Part shown: piece after piece, positions 16,230 through 24,749 of the stretch | Position numbering within the stretch: the first letter of the stretch is position 1 | Layout of the letters: each line of letters begins with the position of its first letter | Assembly (NCBI GenBank): GCA_039908535.1 | Contig: JAMOAW010000034.1 | Coordinates: 1-34,896 of the forward strand | DNA length: 34,896 nt | Source: JAMOAW01 sp039908535 | Lineage (GTDB): Bacteria; Pseudomonadota; Magnetococcia; Magnetococcales; JADFZT01 | Reading direction: 5' to 3' | Notes under the pieces: generated by a model | Databases searched by the model: none | Told to the model about the DNA's origin: nothing | The model's input: only the letters and a program-made list of their open reading frames with translations | Position numbers and translations under genes: made by a program

Positions 16230-18053
16230 ATGGAATGGTTTCTAAATTTAAAATTTTCTAAAAAAATCATTGGAATGTTTATGGTCATCCTCTCTTTGTC
16301 CATGGTATTTATTGGGACTATTCTGATGGTACAGATTATTGAGGATTTTAAACATGAAAAGACGTTAATCTCCCAAACCATTTTAAATCAAGGGGATGTG
16401 GTAAGACGTTCTATGGGAATGGCTTGGGAAAAAAAATTTTTTAAAGATGAAATATGGGATGAGGCCAAAAAGTGTCGCAAAAGCCCCTCTTCTGCTTCCC
16501 GCTTAGAGTGCGCCCGTCAAACTCGTCTACATGCCATGATTCCCGTTATTATGATGCTAGAATCCGGTAAAAAGGCTGCCCAAGAGGCTGGTTTTGTCTA
16601 TCGTGCGGCCAAAAGCACGCGACCTAGGGATCCTATTGCCCAAGCGACTCCGGCTGAATTGCGTATACTGGATCGTATGGCACAAAATAATGTTGAGGAG
16701 ATTTCAATTGAAGACACAGAAGCGGGCCAATTTATATTTGCCAAAGTCATTCATGCCGAACAAGGCTGTTTAATCTGCCATGGTACACCAAACACCAATC
16801 CCGAAGGGGATAACGTCGATGTCTTTGGCTTTGACCTAGAAGATTGGAAGGTAGGTCAAAAGGTAGGTGTTTTAACACTGACGGCCCCTCTTTCTGAGTT
16901 ATCCAATATCAAGTCAACTGCTGGCGTAAAAGTCATTGGTTTGGCCCTTCTGTGTTTGCTGATTGGAGGAGGCCTATTTTTCATCGTGATCAAAAAATAT
17001 GTTATTGCTCCAGTGACCGAGATTTCGGCGGGATTGGTACAATTTTCTGAAGGAGATCTTTCTGCTGAGGTTCAATTGGTCACCAACGATGAGATTGGCA
17101 ATGCCGGGAGGGCCCTCAACCAAGCTGCCAAGCAACTGCGTATGGTCATTGAGAAGGTATTGATCTCTGCCGAAAGTGTCTCATCGGGCAGTGAGGAGCT
17201 TTCGGCAAGTTCTGCGCAAATTGCCGATGGTGCCTCTATGCAAGCGGCCAACATTGAAGAGACCAGTTCAGCGATGGAACAAATGACCTCCAATATTGCC
17301 CAGAATGTAGAAAATGCCACGCAAACCGAGCGCATTTCCAGCAAAGCTGCCAAAGACGCTCAAGAGAGTGGAGATGCCGTTGCGCAGTCTGTCCGAGCCA
17401 TGAAGGAAATTGCTGGCAAAATTTCTATTATTGAAGAGATTGCCCGACAAACGAATCTGTTGGCCTTAAATGCGGCCATTGAGGCGGCCCGTGCGGGTGA
17501 GCATGGCAAGGGATTTGCGGTCGTTGCGGCAGAGGTTCGTAAACTGGCGGAACGGAGTCAATCTGCGGCTGGAGAAATTACCCATCTATCCGCCACCAGC
17601 GTAGAGGTTGCGGAAAAGGCGGGTGAGTTGCTTGCCAAGTTGGTGCCAGATATTCAAAAAACAGCTGAATTGGTCAAAGAGATTACCAACAGCAGTCGCG
17701 AGCAAAACCAAGGAGCGGATCAGATCAACCAAGCGATTCAACAATTAGATCAAGTTATTCAACAAAATGCGGGTGCATCCGAAGAGATGTCTTCGACTGC
17801 AGCGGATCTCTCTTCACAATCGGCCGAGTTGCTCCAAGCAACCGCATTTTTTCAAATTGGTCAACCACAGACAGGGCGTCATCATTCGACGAAAAAATTG
17901 GTTAAGCCCACCTCTTCGACAAAACCCACTGGTCAGCGCGGGGAGTCTTCAAACCGTTTGATGACATCGACAAAGGCTCTGCCTTCACCAAACCGTCAGG
18001 AGCAGGCCAAATCCAGCACGATGAACATGGATTCTGAATTCGAACGATTTTAA
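16230..18053 (+). CDS. Methyl-accepting chemotaxis protein with haem-type (DUF3365-like) sensor domain
   Basis: Transmembrane receptor of 607 aa. Membrane segment 1 is at about residues 13-35 and segment 2 at about 233-254. The periplasmic sensor between them contains CLICH at residues 180-184, a CxxCH motif for covalent c-type haem, in a DUF3365/Tll0287-like context (QATPAELRILDRM, then LTLTAPLSEL). A HAMP domain (about 255-310) and the MCP signalling domain follow, with the tip EEIARQTNLLALNAAIEAAR and GFAVVAAEVRKLAERS. The C-terminal 60 residues are a flexible Ser/Thr/Lys-rich tail. The likely ligand is oxygen, nitric oxide or redox state (inference). The gene stands alone between repeat copy B and a strong terminator. 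AAGGA lies 11 bases before the ATG. Confidence 0.9.
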   Translation: MEWFLNLKFSKKIIGMFMVILSLSMVFIGTILMVQIIEDFKHEKTLISQTILNQGDVVRRSMGMAWEKKFFKDEIWDEAKKCRKSPSSASRLECARQTRLHAMIPVIMMLESGKKAAQEAGFVYRAAKSTRPRDPIAQATPAELRILDRMAQNNVEEISIEDTEAGQFIFAKVIHAEQGCLICHGTPNTNPEGDNVDVFGFDLEDWKVGQKVGVLTLTAPLSELSNIKSTAGVKVIGLALLCLLIGGGLFFIVIKKYVIAPVTEISAGLVQFSEGDLSAEVQLVTNDEIGNAGRALNQAAKQLRMVIEKVLISAESVSSGSEELSASSAQIADGASMQAANIEETSSAMEQMTSNIAQNVENATQTERISSKAAKDAQESGDAVAQSVRAMKEIAGKISIIEEIARQTNLLALNAAIEAARAGEHGKGFAVVAAEVRKLAERSQSAAGEITHLSATSVEVAEKAGELLAKLVPDIQKTAELVKEITNSSREQNQGADQINQAIQQLDQVIQQNAGASEEMSSTAADLSSQSAELLQATAFFQIGQPQTGRHHSTKKLVKPTSSTKPTGQRGESSNRLMTSTKALPSPNRQEQAKSSTMNMDSEFERF

Positions 18054-18060
18054 CTCTCTT

Positions 18061-18113
18061 GTTGCCAAACCTATTTTGTCTTATCCAATAGGTTTGGCAA
18101 CACAATATTTTTT
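18061..18113 (+). terminator. Rho-independent terminator after the chemoreceptor gene
   Basis: A perfect 15-bp stem (GTTGCCAAACCTATT 18061-18075 with AATAGGTTTGGCAAC 18087-18101) closes an 11-base loop and is followed by a run of T (18107-18113). It begins eight bases after the stop codon and separates the receptor from ftsH. Confidence 0.9.
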
Positions 18114-18186
18114 TCTATTTTTTCATATAAATCAAATTATTAATTAAAATATAACAAACCAAACAGAAGATGGGTAAAGCAAACCA

Positions 18187-18215
18187 TTGAACTTTTCTAA
18201 ACAAAGACCTATCTT
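18187..18215 (+). promoter_or_regulatory. Candidate promoter for ftsH
   Basis: TTGAAC (18187-18192) and TATCTT (18210-18215) are 17 bases apart. Located after the terminator and about 75 bases upstream of ftsH, it would drive ftsH-folP-glmM. A heat-shock sigma factor promoter could also be present, but I see no clear match. Confidence 0.4.
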
Positions 18216-18290
18216 TACCAGTAACCCATATTTTAAACTGGCTTTCAGTTTCTATTCAATAAAGCTTTCAAAAAAACAGGAGCATTGTTT

Positions 18291-20249
18291 TTGAACGGAT
18301 TCTATAAAAATCTGTCCATGTGGTTGGTGATCGGACTGTTGCTGGTAATGCTTTTTAACCTCTTTAATCAGCCCAATGTCCAAAATCAACCGATCACCTT
18401 TTCTGATTTTATCTCTCAAATGGAACAGGGACGGGTCACCGATGTGACGGTCCAAGGACGCAACCTCTTTGGAGTTTTTACAGACGGGACGGCTTTCAAC
18501 ACGTATACGCCGGAAGATCCCGATCTTATGCGTATGTTACGCGAGAAAAAAGTCAACGTCACGGCGCGTCCACCGGAAGAGACCCCCATTCTTTTGACCA
18601 TTTTAATCTCCTGGTTCCCCATGTTGCTTTTGATTGGGGTATGGATTTTTTTTATGCGTCAAATGCAATCCGGTGGCGGACGAGGGGCGATGTCCTTTGG
18701 GAAATCCAAGGCACGGATGCTCTCGGAGCAACGAGAAAAGGTAACTTTTAACGATGTTGCTGGTATTGATGAAGCGAAAGAAGAGTTGGAAGAGGTGATT
18801 CAATTTTTAAAGAGTCCGCAAAAATTTCAACGCTTGGGTGGAAAAATACCCAAAGGTGTTCTTCTGATTGGACCTCCTGGTACGGGTAAAACGCTTTTGG
18901 CACGTGCCATTGCCGGGGAGGCCAATGTCCCTTTTTTCAATCTTTCTGGATCAGATTTTGTTGAAATGTTTGTGGGTGTTGGTGCGGCACGGGTACGGGA
19001 TATGTTTGAACAGGGTCGCAAGAACGCCCCGTGTATTATTTTTATCGACGAAATTGATGCCGTTGGTCGCCACCGTGGTGCTGGCTTAGGGGGTGGACAC
19101 GACGAACGTGAACAGACCCTCAATCAACTGTTGGTAGAAATGGATGGTTTTGAATCTGCGGAGGGGGTCATTTTGGTTGCGGCTACCAATCGCCCCGATG
19201 TTTTAGATCCAGCCCTGTTGCGCCCTGGTCGTTTTGACCGTCAAGTGGCGGTACCGAACCCTGACATACGCGGTCGTACTCAAATTTTACTTGTCCACAT
19301 GGCCAAAGTTCCGGTTAGTGAGTCGGTTGATCCCGAAGTGATTGCCAGAGGCACTCCTGGCTTTTCTGGTGCGGATTTGGCCAATCTGGTCAACGAAGCG
19401 GCCCTGGGTGCGGCCCGCTCGGATAAAAAATTGGTGGAAATGGATGACTTTGAAATTGCGAAAGATAAAGTCATGATGGGAAAACCGCGTGTTTCTGCCA
19501 TTATTTCTGAACGTGAAAAGCGCATTACGGCCTTCCATGAAGCTGGCCATGCGATTGTAGCAAGTTTGATACCGGGCACCGATCCTGTTCATAAAGTGAC
19601 CATTATTCCCCGTGGTCGAGCTCTGGGACTTACCATGCAATTACCATCAGAGGACCGTCACACCTACTCCAGACAGCAATTAAATGATAATATTGCCATT
19701 CTCATGGGGGGACGGGTTGCCGAAGAGTTGGAACTGGGGGAACTGACGACAGGCTCTGGAAACGATATTAAACGGGCCACGGAAATAGCCCGCAGTATGG
19801 TCTGTGATTATGGAATGAGCGAAAAACTCGGCCCCATTACCTTTTCTGAAAAGGAAGAAGAGATTTTCTTAGGCCGTGAAATTACCCAACACAAAAATGT
19901 CTCGGAAGAGACCACACGTGTGATTGATAGTGAAATTCGCTCGGTGATAAATTCTAATTATCAACGTGCGCAGCAAATATTAACGGAACACGCCGCCACT
20001 CTCAAAGCCACAGCCAATGCCCTTTTGGAACGAGAAACATTGGATTCCAAAGAGATTCAACGTTTGATGGATGGTTTACCTTTAGATCCCTATGTTAAAC
20101 CCGTGATATCCCTTAAAAAGACATCCAAGGGCAAATCTGTAAAAGTCCCAAAAAACAAAACACATAAAGATGATTTAGGCTCCGATGACGAGGAGGATGC
20201 CGAGGCTGAATCCAATACGAATCCCAAAAAGCCATTCCTCCACGAATGA
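18291..20249 (+). CDS. ftsH: ATP-dependent zinc metalloprotease FtsH
   Basis: Membrane-bound AAA+ protease that degrades misfolded membrane proteins and regulators. There are two membrane segments (residues about 9-25 and 103-123) flanking a small periplasmic domain. The Walker A motif GPPGTGKT is near residue 194, Walker B IIFIDEID near 249, the second region of homology (RPDVLDPALLRPGRFD) near 301, and the zinc site HEAGH near 416. The start is probably TTG 18291, eight bases after AGGAG; a TTG at 18285 is too close to the ribosome site. The reading MNGFYKNLSMWLVIGLL resembles alphaproteobacterial FtsH. The C-terminal tail is acidic and variable. It overlaps folP as ATGA. Confidence 0.96.
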   Translation: MNGFYKNLSMWLVIGLLLVMLFNLFNQPNVQNQPITFSDFISQMEQGRVTDVTVQGRNLFGVFTDGTAFNTYTPEDPDLMRMLREKKVNVTARPPEETPILLTILISWFPMLLLIGVWIFFMRQMQSGGGRGAMSFGKSKARMLSEQREKVTFNDVAGIDEAKEELEEVIQFLKSPQKFQRLGGKIPKGVLLIGPPGTGKTLLARAIAGEANVPFFNLSGSDFVEMFVGVGAARVRDMFEQGRKNAPCIIFIDEIDAVGRHRGAGLGGGHDEREQTLNQLLVEMDGFESAEGVILVAATNRPDVLDPALLRPGRFDRQVAVPNPDIRGRTQILLVHMAKVPVSESVDPEVIARGTPGFSGADLANLVNEAALGAARSDKKLVEMDDFEIAKDKVMMGKPRVSAIISEREKRITAFHEAGHAIVASLIPGTDPVHKVTIIPRGRALGLTMQLPSEDRHTYSRQQLNDNIAILMGGRVAEELELGELTTGSGNDIKRATEIARSMVCDYGMSEKLGPITFSEKEEEIFLGREITQHKNVSEETTRVIDSEIRSVINSNYQRAQQILTEHAATLKATANALLERETLDSKEIQRLMDGLPLDPYVKPVISLKKTSKGKSVKVPKNKTHKDDLGSDDEEDAEAESNTNPKKPFLHE

Positions 20250-21415
20250 CGATGTTTGTTCTTCTGGAACCTCCCAGTTGTATGGGACAATCGGCCTGTG
20301 ATGCCCTGTGGTCCATTCGCGTTGAAGGGATACCGAAAGAATATTCTTTCTTTTTGCCTTTTGGTATCCATCGGCAGAGCAGTCAACATCAACTGGATAG
20401 CATAAATGGTTTTCTTACTCTAAGTCAGCTAAGGGCTTGGCTGGTGCATTTAGAGTCGGAGGGATTTTTGGATTTTGTTCAAATTTTTTCTGACACTCTG
20501 GCAGCTCACCTCGCTTCTGCCCCAACGTTGACATGGCATGCTGAGAAAAAAAAATTCAACTTAAATCTATCTTATCCCCGGATTATGGGCATTATTAATG
20601 TCACGCCTGACTCTTTTTCTGATGGTGGCTGTTTTTTTCAAACCGACCAAGCTGTTGCCCATGGGTGTCGTTTAGCGGCGGAAGGTGCCGATATTTTGGA
20701 TATTGGAGGGGAGTCCACCCGACCGGGGTCATTGGCGATTTCTGAACAAGAGGAGTTAGACCGGGTGATTCCGGTTATTGAACGATTGGTCCGTCAAGTT
20801 GATATTCCTATTTCAATTGATACCAGCAAGCCAGCTGTCATGATGGAGGCTTTGGCGGCTGGAGCCGCCATGATCAACGATGTCACGGCTTTACAAGCTT
20901 TTCAAAACCACCCATTAGGCATGGACGTTGCCACAAAGAGTTTAACTGACAACGAGATACCTATTATTCTTATGCACATGCGTGCGCCCCCTGCAACCAT
21001 GCAGCAGGCACCTACTTACCAAAATGTTGTTTCCGAAATTTATACTTTTTTTATGCAAAAAATTAAAGATTGTGATAAACTGGGCATTGGTCGTCATCGT
21101 TTGATTATTGATCCTGGGATTGGTTTTGGAAAAACCACCCAACACAATCTAGAACTATTACGTCATCTTAAAACATTTCGAGGTTTGGGTTTGCCTATAT
21201 TGCTGGGAATCTCTCGTAAACGATTTATCGGAGAATTAACTGGAATTGAGTATGCGCACCAACGGGATATTGCCAGTCACATGTTGGCGATTTTGTGTTC
21301 CATGTTTGGTGGAGCAGACCTACTACGTGTCCACGATGTTGCGGGCAGTGTGCAGGCTTTGAAGGCGGCTCATGGTTGGCTCAGACACGACAATTCTTTA
21401 GAGGTTGCCGATTAA
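20246..21415 (+). CDS. folP: Dihydropteroate synthase with long N-terminal extension
   Basis: Joins p-aminobenzoate to dihydropterin pyrophosphate in folate synthesis; the target of sulfonamides. The TIM-barrel core starts near residue 113 with IMGIINVTPDSFSDGG, then DILDIGGESTRPGS, SIDTSKPAVM, LIIDPGIGFGKT and LLGISRKRFIGEL, the usual pterin and phosphate contacts. The 110 residues before the core have no recognisable motif; many DHPS proteins lack them, although longer forms occur in Alphaproteobacteria. The start overlaps ftsH by four bases (ATGA) and the stop shares one base with the glmM ATG (TAATG), so the three genes are translationally coupled. Confidence 0.95.
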   Translation: MTMFVLLEPPSCMGQSACDALWSIRVEGIPKEYSFFLPFGIHRQSSQHQLDSINGFLTLSQLRAWLVHLESEGFLDFVQIFSDTLAAHLASAPTLTWHAEKKKFNLNLSYPRIMGIINVTPDSFSDGGCFFQTDQAVAHGCRLAAEGADILDIGGESTRPGSLAISEQEELDRVIPVIERLVRQVDIPISIDTSKPAVMMEALAAGAAMINDVTALQAFQNHPLGMDVATKSLTDNEIPIILMHMRAPPATMQQAPTYQNVVSEIYTFFMQKIKDCDKLGIGRHRLIIDPGIGFGKTTQHNLELLRHLKTFRGLGLPILLGISRKRFIGELTGIEYAHQRDIASHMLAILCSMFGGADLLRVHDVAGSVQALKAAHGWLRHDNSLEVAD

Positions 21416-22779
21416 TGTCTATCAATACAATTCCCAAATTATTTGGCACGGATGGGATTCGCTGCCAAGCCAATGTTCACCCCATGACACCTGACATGGT
21501 TTTGTTATTAGGCAAGGCGGCTGGTTTGGTTTTTCGCCGAGGTAACCACCGCCATACGGTGGTTATTGGCAAAGACACCCGTTTGTCTGGTTATATGTTT
21601 GAATCGGCTTTACGCGCTGGATTCACCTCTATGGGAATTCATTGTCTTCAGGTTGGCACGATGCCCACCCCTGCGGTGGCCTTTTTGACACGTGCCTTGC
21701 GTGCGGATGCCGGGGTGATGATCTCTGCTTCTCACAACTCTTTTCACGACAATGGCATTAAATTTTTTGACCCAAACGGTAAAAAGTTACCTGACCATAT
21801 TGAGCAAGAGATTGAACGGATATTATTTGCCAGCAACATGGATCAACATCTTCCAGAGCCAGCCAATTTAGGCCGCGCCACCAAAATTGAAGATGCCTCT
21901 GGACGTTATATTGAATTTTGTAAAAACACCTTTCCCCGGCATTTACGCTTGGATGGATTGCGTATTGTAATTGATTGTGCCCATGGGGCGGCTTATAAAA
22001 TAGCCCCTGTCGTTTTATGGGAATTGGGAGCAGAAGTGATCACCATTGGCAACACACCCAATGGTTTAAATATCAACGATGGCTACGGCTCGTTACATCC
22101 CCATAGAATTCGAGAGAAAGTTTTAGAGGTTCGTGCAGATATTGGCTTGGCTTTAGATGGCGATGCCGACCGAATTGTCATTTGCGATGAAAAAGGTGCT
22201 ATTTTGGATGGGGATCATCTTTTAGCGATGAGTGCCATGGAGATGCATCGCAACGGTACTTTACGGGGCGGTGGCGTGGTTTCCACGGTGATGTCCAACC
22301 TGGGTTTAGAACTTTTTTTACGGTCGCAAGGATTACATTTAATACGAACCTCTGTAGGTGATCGCTATGTCCTTGAACATATGGTGAACAACGCATATAA
22401 TTTGGGTGGTGAACAATCGGGGCACATGATTTTTCTTGACCATGCAACCACAGGAGATGGTATTGTCTCTGCACTTAAAATATTAGAACTCATGGCTACC
22501 CACCAAAAACCCCTTTCAGAGCTCCACTCTGGATTTATTCCAACGCCGCAAATATTACTCAATGTAAAGATTGCCCCTGAAAAAAATCCTTTGGATAAAA
22601 AAGAGGTTAAAGAAGCGATTGAACAAACAAAACAAGAACTTGGAGAAAACGGACGTATTTTGGTTCGCAAATCAGGCACCGAATCTAAGGTTCGGGTGAT
22701 GATAGAAGGACCGGACGCGAACAGCATCCAAATCATGGCCGAAGGGCTATGCAAAATCATACAACAGGCCTCTTTATAA
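21415..22779 (+). CDS. glmM: Phosphoglucosamine mutase
   Basis: Interconverts glucosamine 6-phosphate and glucosamine 1-phosphate for UDP-GlcNAc, peptidoglycan and LPS synthesis. It begins KLFGTDGIRC, carries the active-site phosphoserine loop MISASHNSFHDNGIKFF near residue 105, the metal loop DGDADR near 247, the sugar-binding GGEQSGH near 330, and the C-terminal phosphate loop RKSGTESKVRVMIEG. Length 454 aa is normal. ATG 21415 is set by the TAATG overlap with folP; the open frame further upstream lies within folP and is not used. Confidence 0.97.
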   Translation: MSINTIPKLFGTDGIRCQANVHPMTPDMVLLLGKAAGLVFRRGNHRHTVVIGKDTRLSGYMFESALRAGFTSMGIHCLQVGTMPTPAVAFLTRALRADAGVMISASHNSFHDNGIKFFDPNGKKLPDHIEQEIERILFASNMDQHLPEPANLGRATKIEDASGRYIEFCKNTFPRHLRLDGLRIVIDCAHGAAYKIAPVVLWELGAEVITIGNTPNGLNINDGYGSLHPHRIREKVLEVRADIGLALDGDADRIVICDEKGAILDGDHLLAMSAMEMHRNGTLRGGGVVSTVMSNLGLELFLRSQGLHLIRTSVGDRYVLEHMVNNAYNLGGEQSGHMIFLDHATTGDGIVSALKILELMATHQKPLSELHSGFIPTPQILLNVKIAPEKNPLDKKEVKEAIEQTKQELGENGRILVRKSGTESKVRVMIEGPDANSIQIMAEGLCKIIQQASL

Positions 22780-22786
22780 ATTGACT

Positions 22787-23335
22787 ATGATTGATATTAC
22801 TTTGCCTAATGGGGCAGTGAAAACATTTAATGACCCGGTCCCCGTATCCCAGGTTGCCGCTGCCATTGGTTCTCGATTGGCGCGTTCGGCATTAGCGGGC
22901 AGCGTGAATGGCAGGTTGGTGGATTTAGATTATCTCATTGAATCCTCGTCTTCTGTTGCCATTGTGACACCAGAAAGCCCAGAAGGATTAGAGATTTTAC
23001 GCCACTCCACCAGCCATTTAATGGCCCATGCGGTGAAAGAACTCTTTCCACAGACCCAGGTGACCATTGGGCCTGCTGTTGAAAACGGTTTTTATTATGA
23101 TTTTGATTATGAACGTCCTTTTACCCCAGAGGATCTTTTAGCGATTGAAGCGCGGATGCACGAGATTGTCAAACGCAATCTCCCTATTCATCGCCAAACC
23201 ATGCGGAAATTATTTCTGATCTTCCTGGAGAGGAGGATGTTTCTTTATATACACAGGGAGAGTTCACCGATTTATGTCGTGGTCCACATGTACCCAGCAC
23301 GGAGTCTCTCAAAAGTTTCAAACTGCTCCAGTTAG
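22787..23335 (+). CDS. thrS: Threonyl-tRNA synthetase, N-terminal part (reading frame broken)
   Basis: The first 140 residues are a normal ThrRS start: a TGS domain (MIDITLPNGAVKTF) and the beginning of the editing domain with HSTSHLMAHAVKELF and FYYDFDYERPFTPEDL. After IHRQTM (about 23201) the frame departs from the family, giving an unrelated tail that stops at 23335, while the expected sequence continues in another frame from 23206. About 16-18 residues of the editing domain also seem missing at the joint. ATG 22787 is seven bases after the glmM stop. Whether the break is real or a sequence error cannot be decided here; thrS is normally essential. Confidence 0.8.
   Translation: MIDITLPNGAVKTFNDPVPVSQVAAAIGSRLARSALAGSVNGRLVDLDYLIESSSSVAIVTPESPEGLEILRHSTSHLMAHAVKELFPQTQVTIGPAVENGFYYDFDYERPFTPEDLLAIEARMHEIVKRNLPIHRQTMRKLFLIFLERRMFLYIHRESSPIYVVVHMYPARSLSKVSNCSS
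23201..23206 (+). other. Frame break and probable internal deletion in thrS
   Basis: Upstream of 23203 the ThrRS frame is that of ATG 22787. From gaa at 23206 the homologous frame is shifted by two bases and reads EIISDLPGEEDVSLYTQG and then FTDLCRGPHVP. In intact ThrRS these two blocks are separated by roughly 16-18 residues. A loss of about 50 bases, not a multiple of three, would explain both observations. Confidence 0.75.
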
Positions 23336-24669
23336 CTGGTGCGTACTGGCGCGGTGATGCGCGGAATCGTCAGTTACAACGCATTTATGGGACGGCATGG
23401 CCGGACAATAAATCATTGCAAGGTTATTTAACCCTTCTTGAAGAGGCGGCCAAACGGGATCATCGCAAGATTGGCCGAGACTTGGATCTCTTTTCCTTAC
23501 AAGAAGAGGCGGGCGGTGGTTTGGTATTTTGGCATCCTATGGGGGCACGCATTCGGCAGGTGATTGAATCCCATTGGAAGCAGGTGCATCGCGAGGCGGG
23601 CTATGAGTTTCTTTATACGCCGCACATGGCCAATTTGGATTTATGGCGTCGTTCTGGACATTTAGATTTTTATTCGGAATCCATGTTTAAACCCATGGAG
23701 GTCGATGATCAGCCCTATCAAATTCGTCCGATGAACTGCCCGTTTCACATTTTAATTTTTAAGGACCGTCTCCGTTCCTATCGGGAGTTACCTATCCGTT
23801 GGGCAGAGTTAGGGACGGTTTATCGCTATGAGATGTCGGGTGTATTGCATGGTCTATTTCGGGTACGTGGTTTCACTCAAGACGATGCCCACATATTTTG
23901 TTCCGAAGAGCAGATTGAGAGTGAAATCTCTGGTATATTAGATCTGACGCTCAAGACATTGCAAACATTTGGTTTTTCAAAATTTGAGATCAATCTTTCT
24001 ACACGTCCGAATAAATCGGTAGGTTCTGATGCCATATGGGAACGAGCCACCCAGGCTTTAAAACTGGCCATTGTAGGGCATGGATTGGATTATCGCGAAG
24101 ATATCGGTGGCGGTGCCTTTTATGGCCCAAAAATTGATGTTAAAATTACCGATGCCATTGGCCGAAAATGGCAATGCTCGACCATACAATTGGATTTTAA
24201 TTTACCGGAGCGGTTTGACATTTCCTATATAGGCATGGACAGTCAGCGCCATCGACCCATCATGATTCATCGCGCGCTCATGGGATCATTGGAACGCTTT
24301 TTGGGTATATTAATTGAACATTATGTTGGAAAATTTCCATTATGGCTTGCACCCAAACAAATGGTTGTGTTAACAATCACAGAAGCTCATAATGATTGGG
24401 CAGCATCGGTCACGCGGCAATTGGCTCAGCAAGGATTTCGAGTGGAGTCTGATCTGCGTAACGAAAAAATAGGTTTTAAAATTCGAGAACACACATTAAA
24501 CCGAGTTCCCTATCTTCTGATCATTGGCGATCGGGAACAACAAGAGCAAAGCGTCACGCTACGTAGTCGTGACGGTCTAGATCATGGTACAATGCATTTA
24601 TTGCAGGCCATTGAATATTTGCAACAGGAGATTGTCTCACGTGGCCAGACCCATCCAGACCAATGCTAG
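23206..24669 (+). CDS. thrS: Threonyl-tRNA synthetase, editing-end and catalytic part (frame-shifted from the start)
   Basis: This stretch holds the rest of the editing domain (DLCRGPHVPST, GAYWRGDARN), the class II catalytic core and the anticodon-binding domain. Motif 1 is around HPMGARIRQVIESHW, the zinc ligand is in MNCPFH, motif 2 is YRYEMSGVLHGLFRVRGFTQ, and motif 3 is HRALMGSLERFLGILIEH. The C-terminal domain begins at WLAPKQMVVLTI. The first in-frame ATG is within the catalytic domain (PMGARI) and the first TTG at 23416 has no ribosome site, so it does not look like an independently started split gene. All catalytic motifs appear intact. Confidence 0.85.
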   Translation, partial: EIISDLPGEEDVSLYTQGEFTDLCRGPHVPSTESLKSFKLLQLAGAYWRGDARNRQLQRIYGTAWPDNKSLQGYLTLLEEAAKRDHRKIGRDLDLFSLQEEAGGGLVFWHPMGARIRQVIESHWKQVHREAGYEFLYTPHMANLDLWRRSGHLDFYSESMFKPMEVDDQPYQIRPMNCPFHILIFKDRLRSYRELPIRWAELGTVYRYEMSGVLHGLFRVRGFTQDDAHIFCSEEQIESEISGILDLTLKTLQTFGFSKFEINLSTRPNKSVGSDAIWERATQALKLAIVGHGLDYREDIGGGAFYGPKIDVKITDAIGRKWQCSTIQLDFNLPERFDISYIGMDSQRHRPIMIHRALMGSLERFLGILIEHYVGKFPLWLAPKQMVVLTITEAHNDWAASVTRQLAQQGFRVESDLRNEKIGFKIREHTLNRVPYLLIIGDREQQEQSVTLRSRDGLDHGTMHLLQAIEYLQQEIVSRGQTHPDQC

Positions 24670-24732
24670 GCCCATTTACTGCAACTATAAAAACTTTATA
24701 ATCGGGTCAACCACCAAAACAACCTTAATCGT

Positions 24733-24749
24733 GGGGAGGAAACATCATA
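24733..24749 (+). promoter_or_regulatory. Strong ribosome site and non-standard AUA/AUC start of infC
   Basis: GGGGAGGA (24733-24740) is the strongest Shine-Dalgarno in the area. It is followed by aacATCATAgct, with ATA at 24747 seven bases from the AGG core and ATC at 24744 four bases away. There is no ATG/GTG/TTG at that spacing. Rare starts at infC underlie IF-3 autoregulation in E. coli (AUU). Confidence 0.7.

Noticed and set aside
22787..24669. A naturally split threonyl-tRNA synthetase
   Set aside because: The second part has no credible start codon or ribosome site and residues are missing at the joint, so a lesion or sequence error is more likely.
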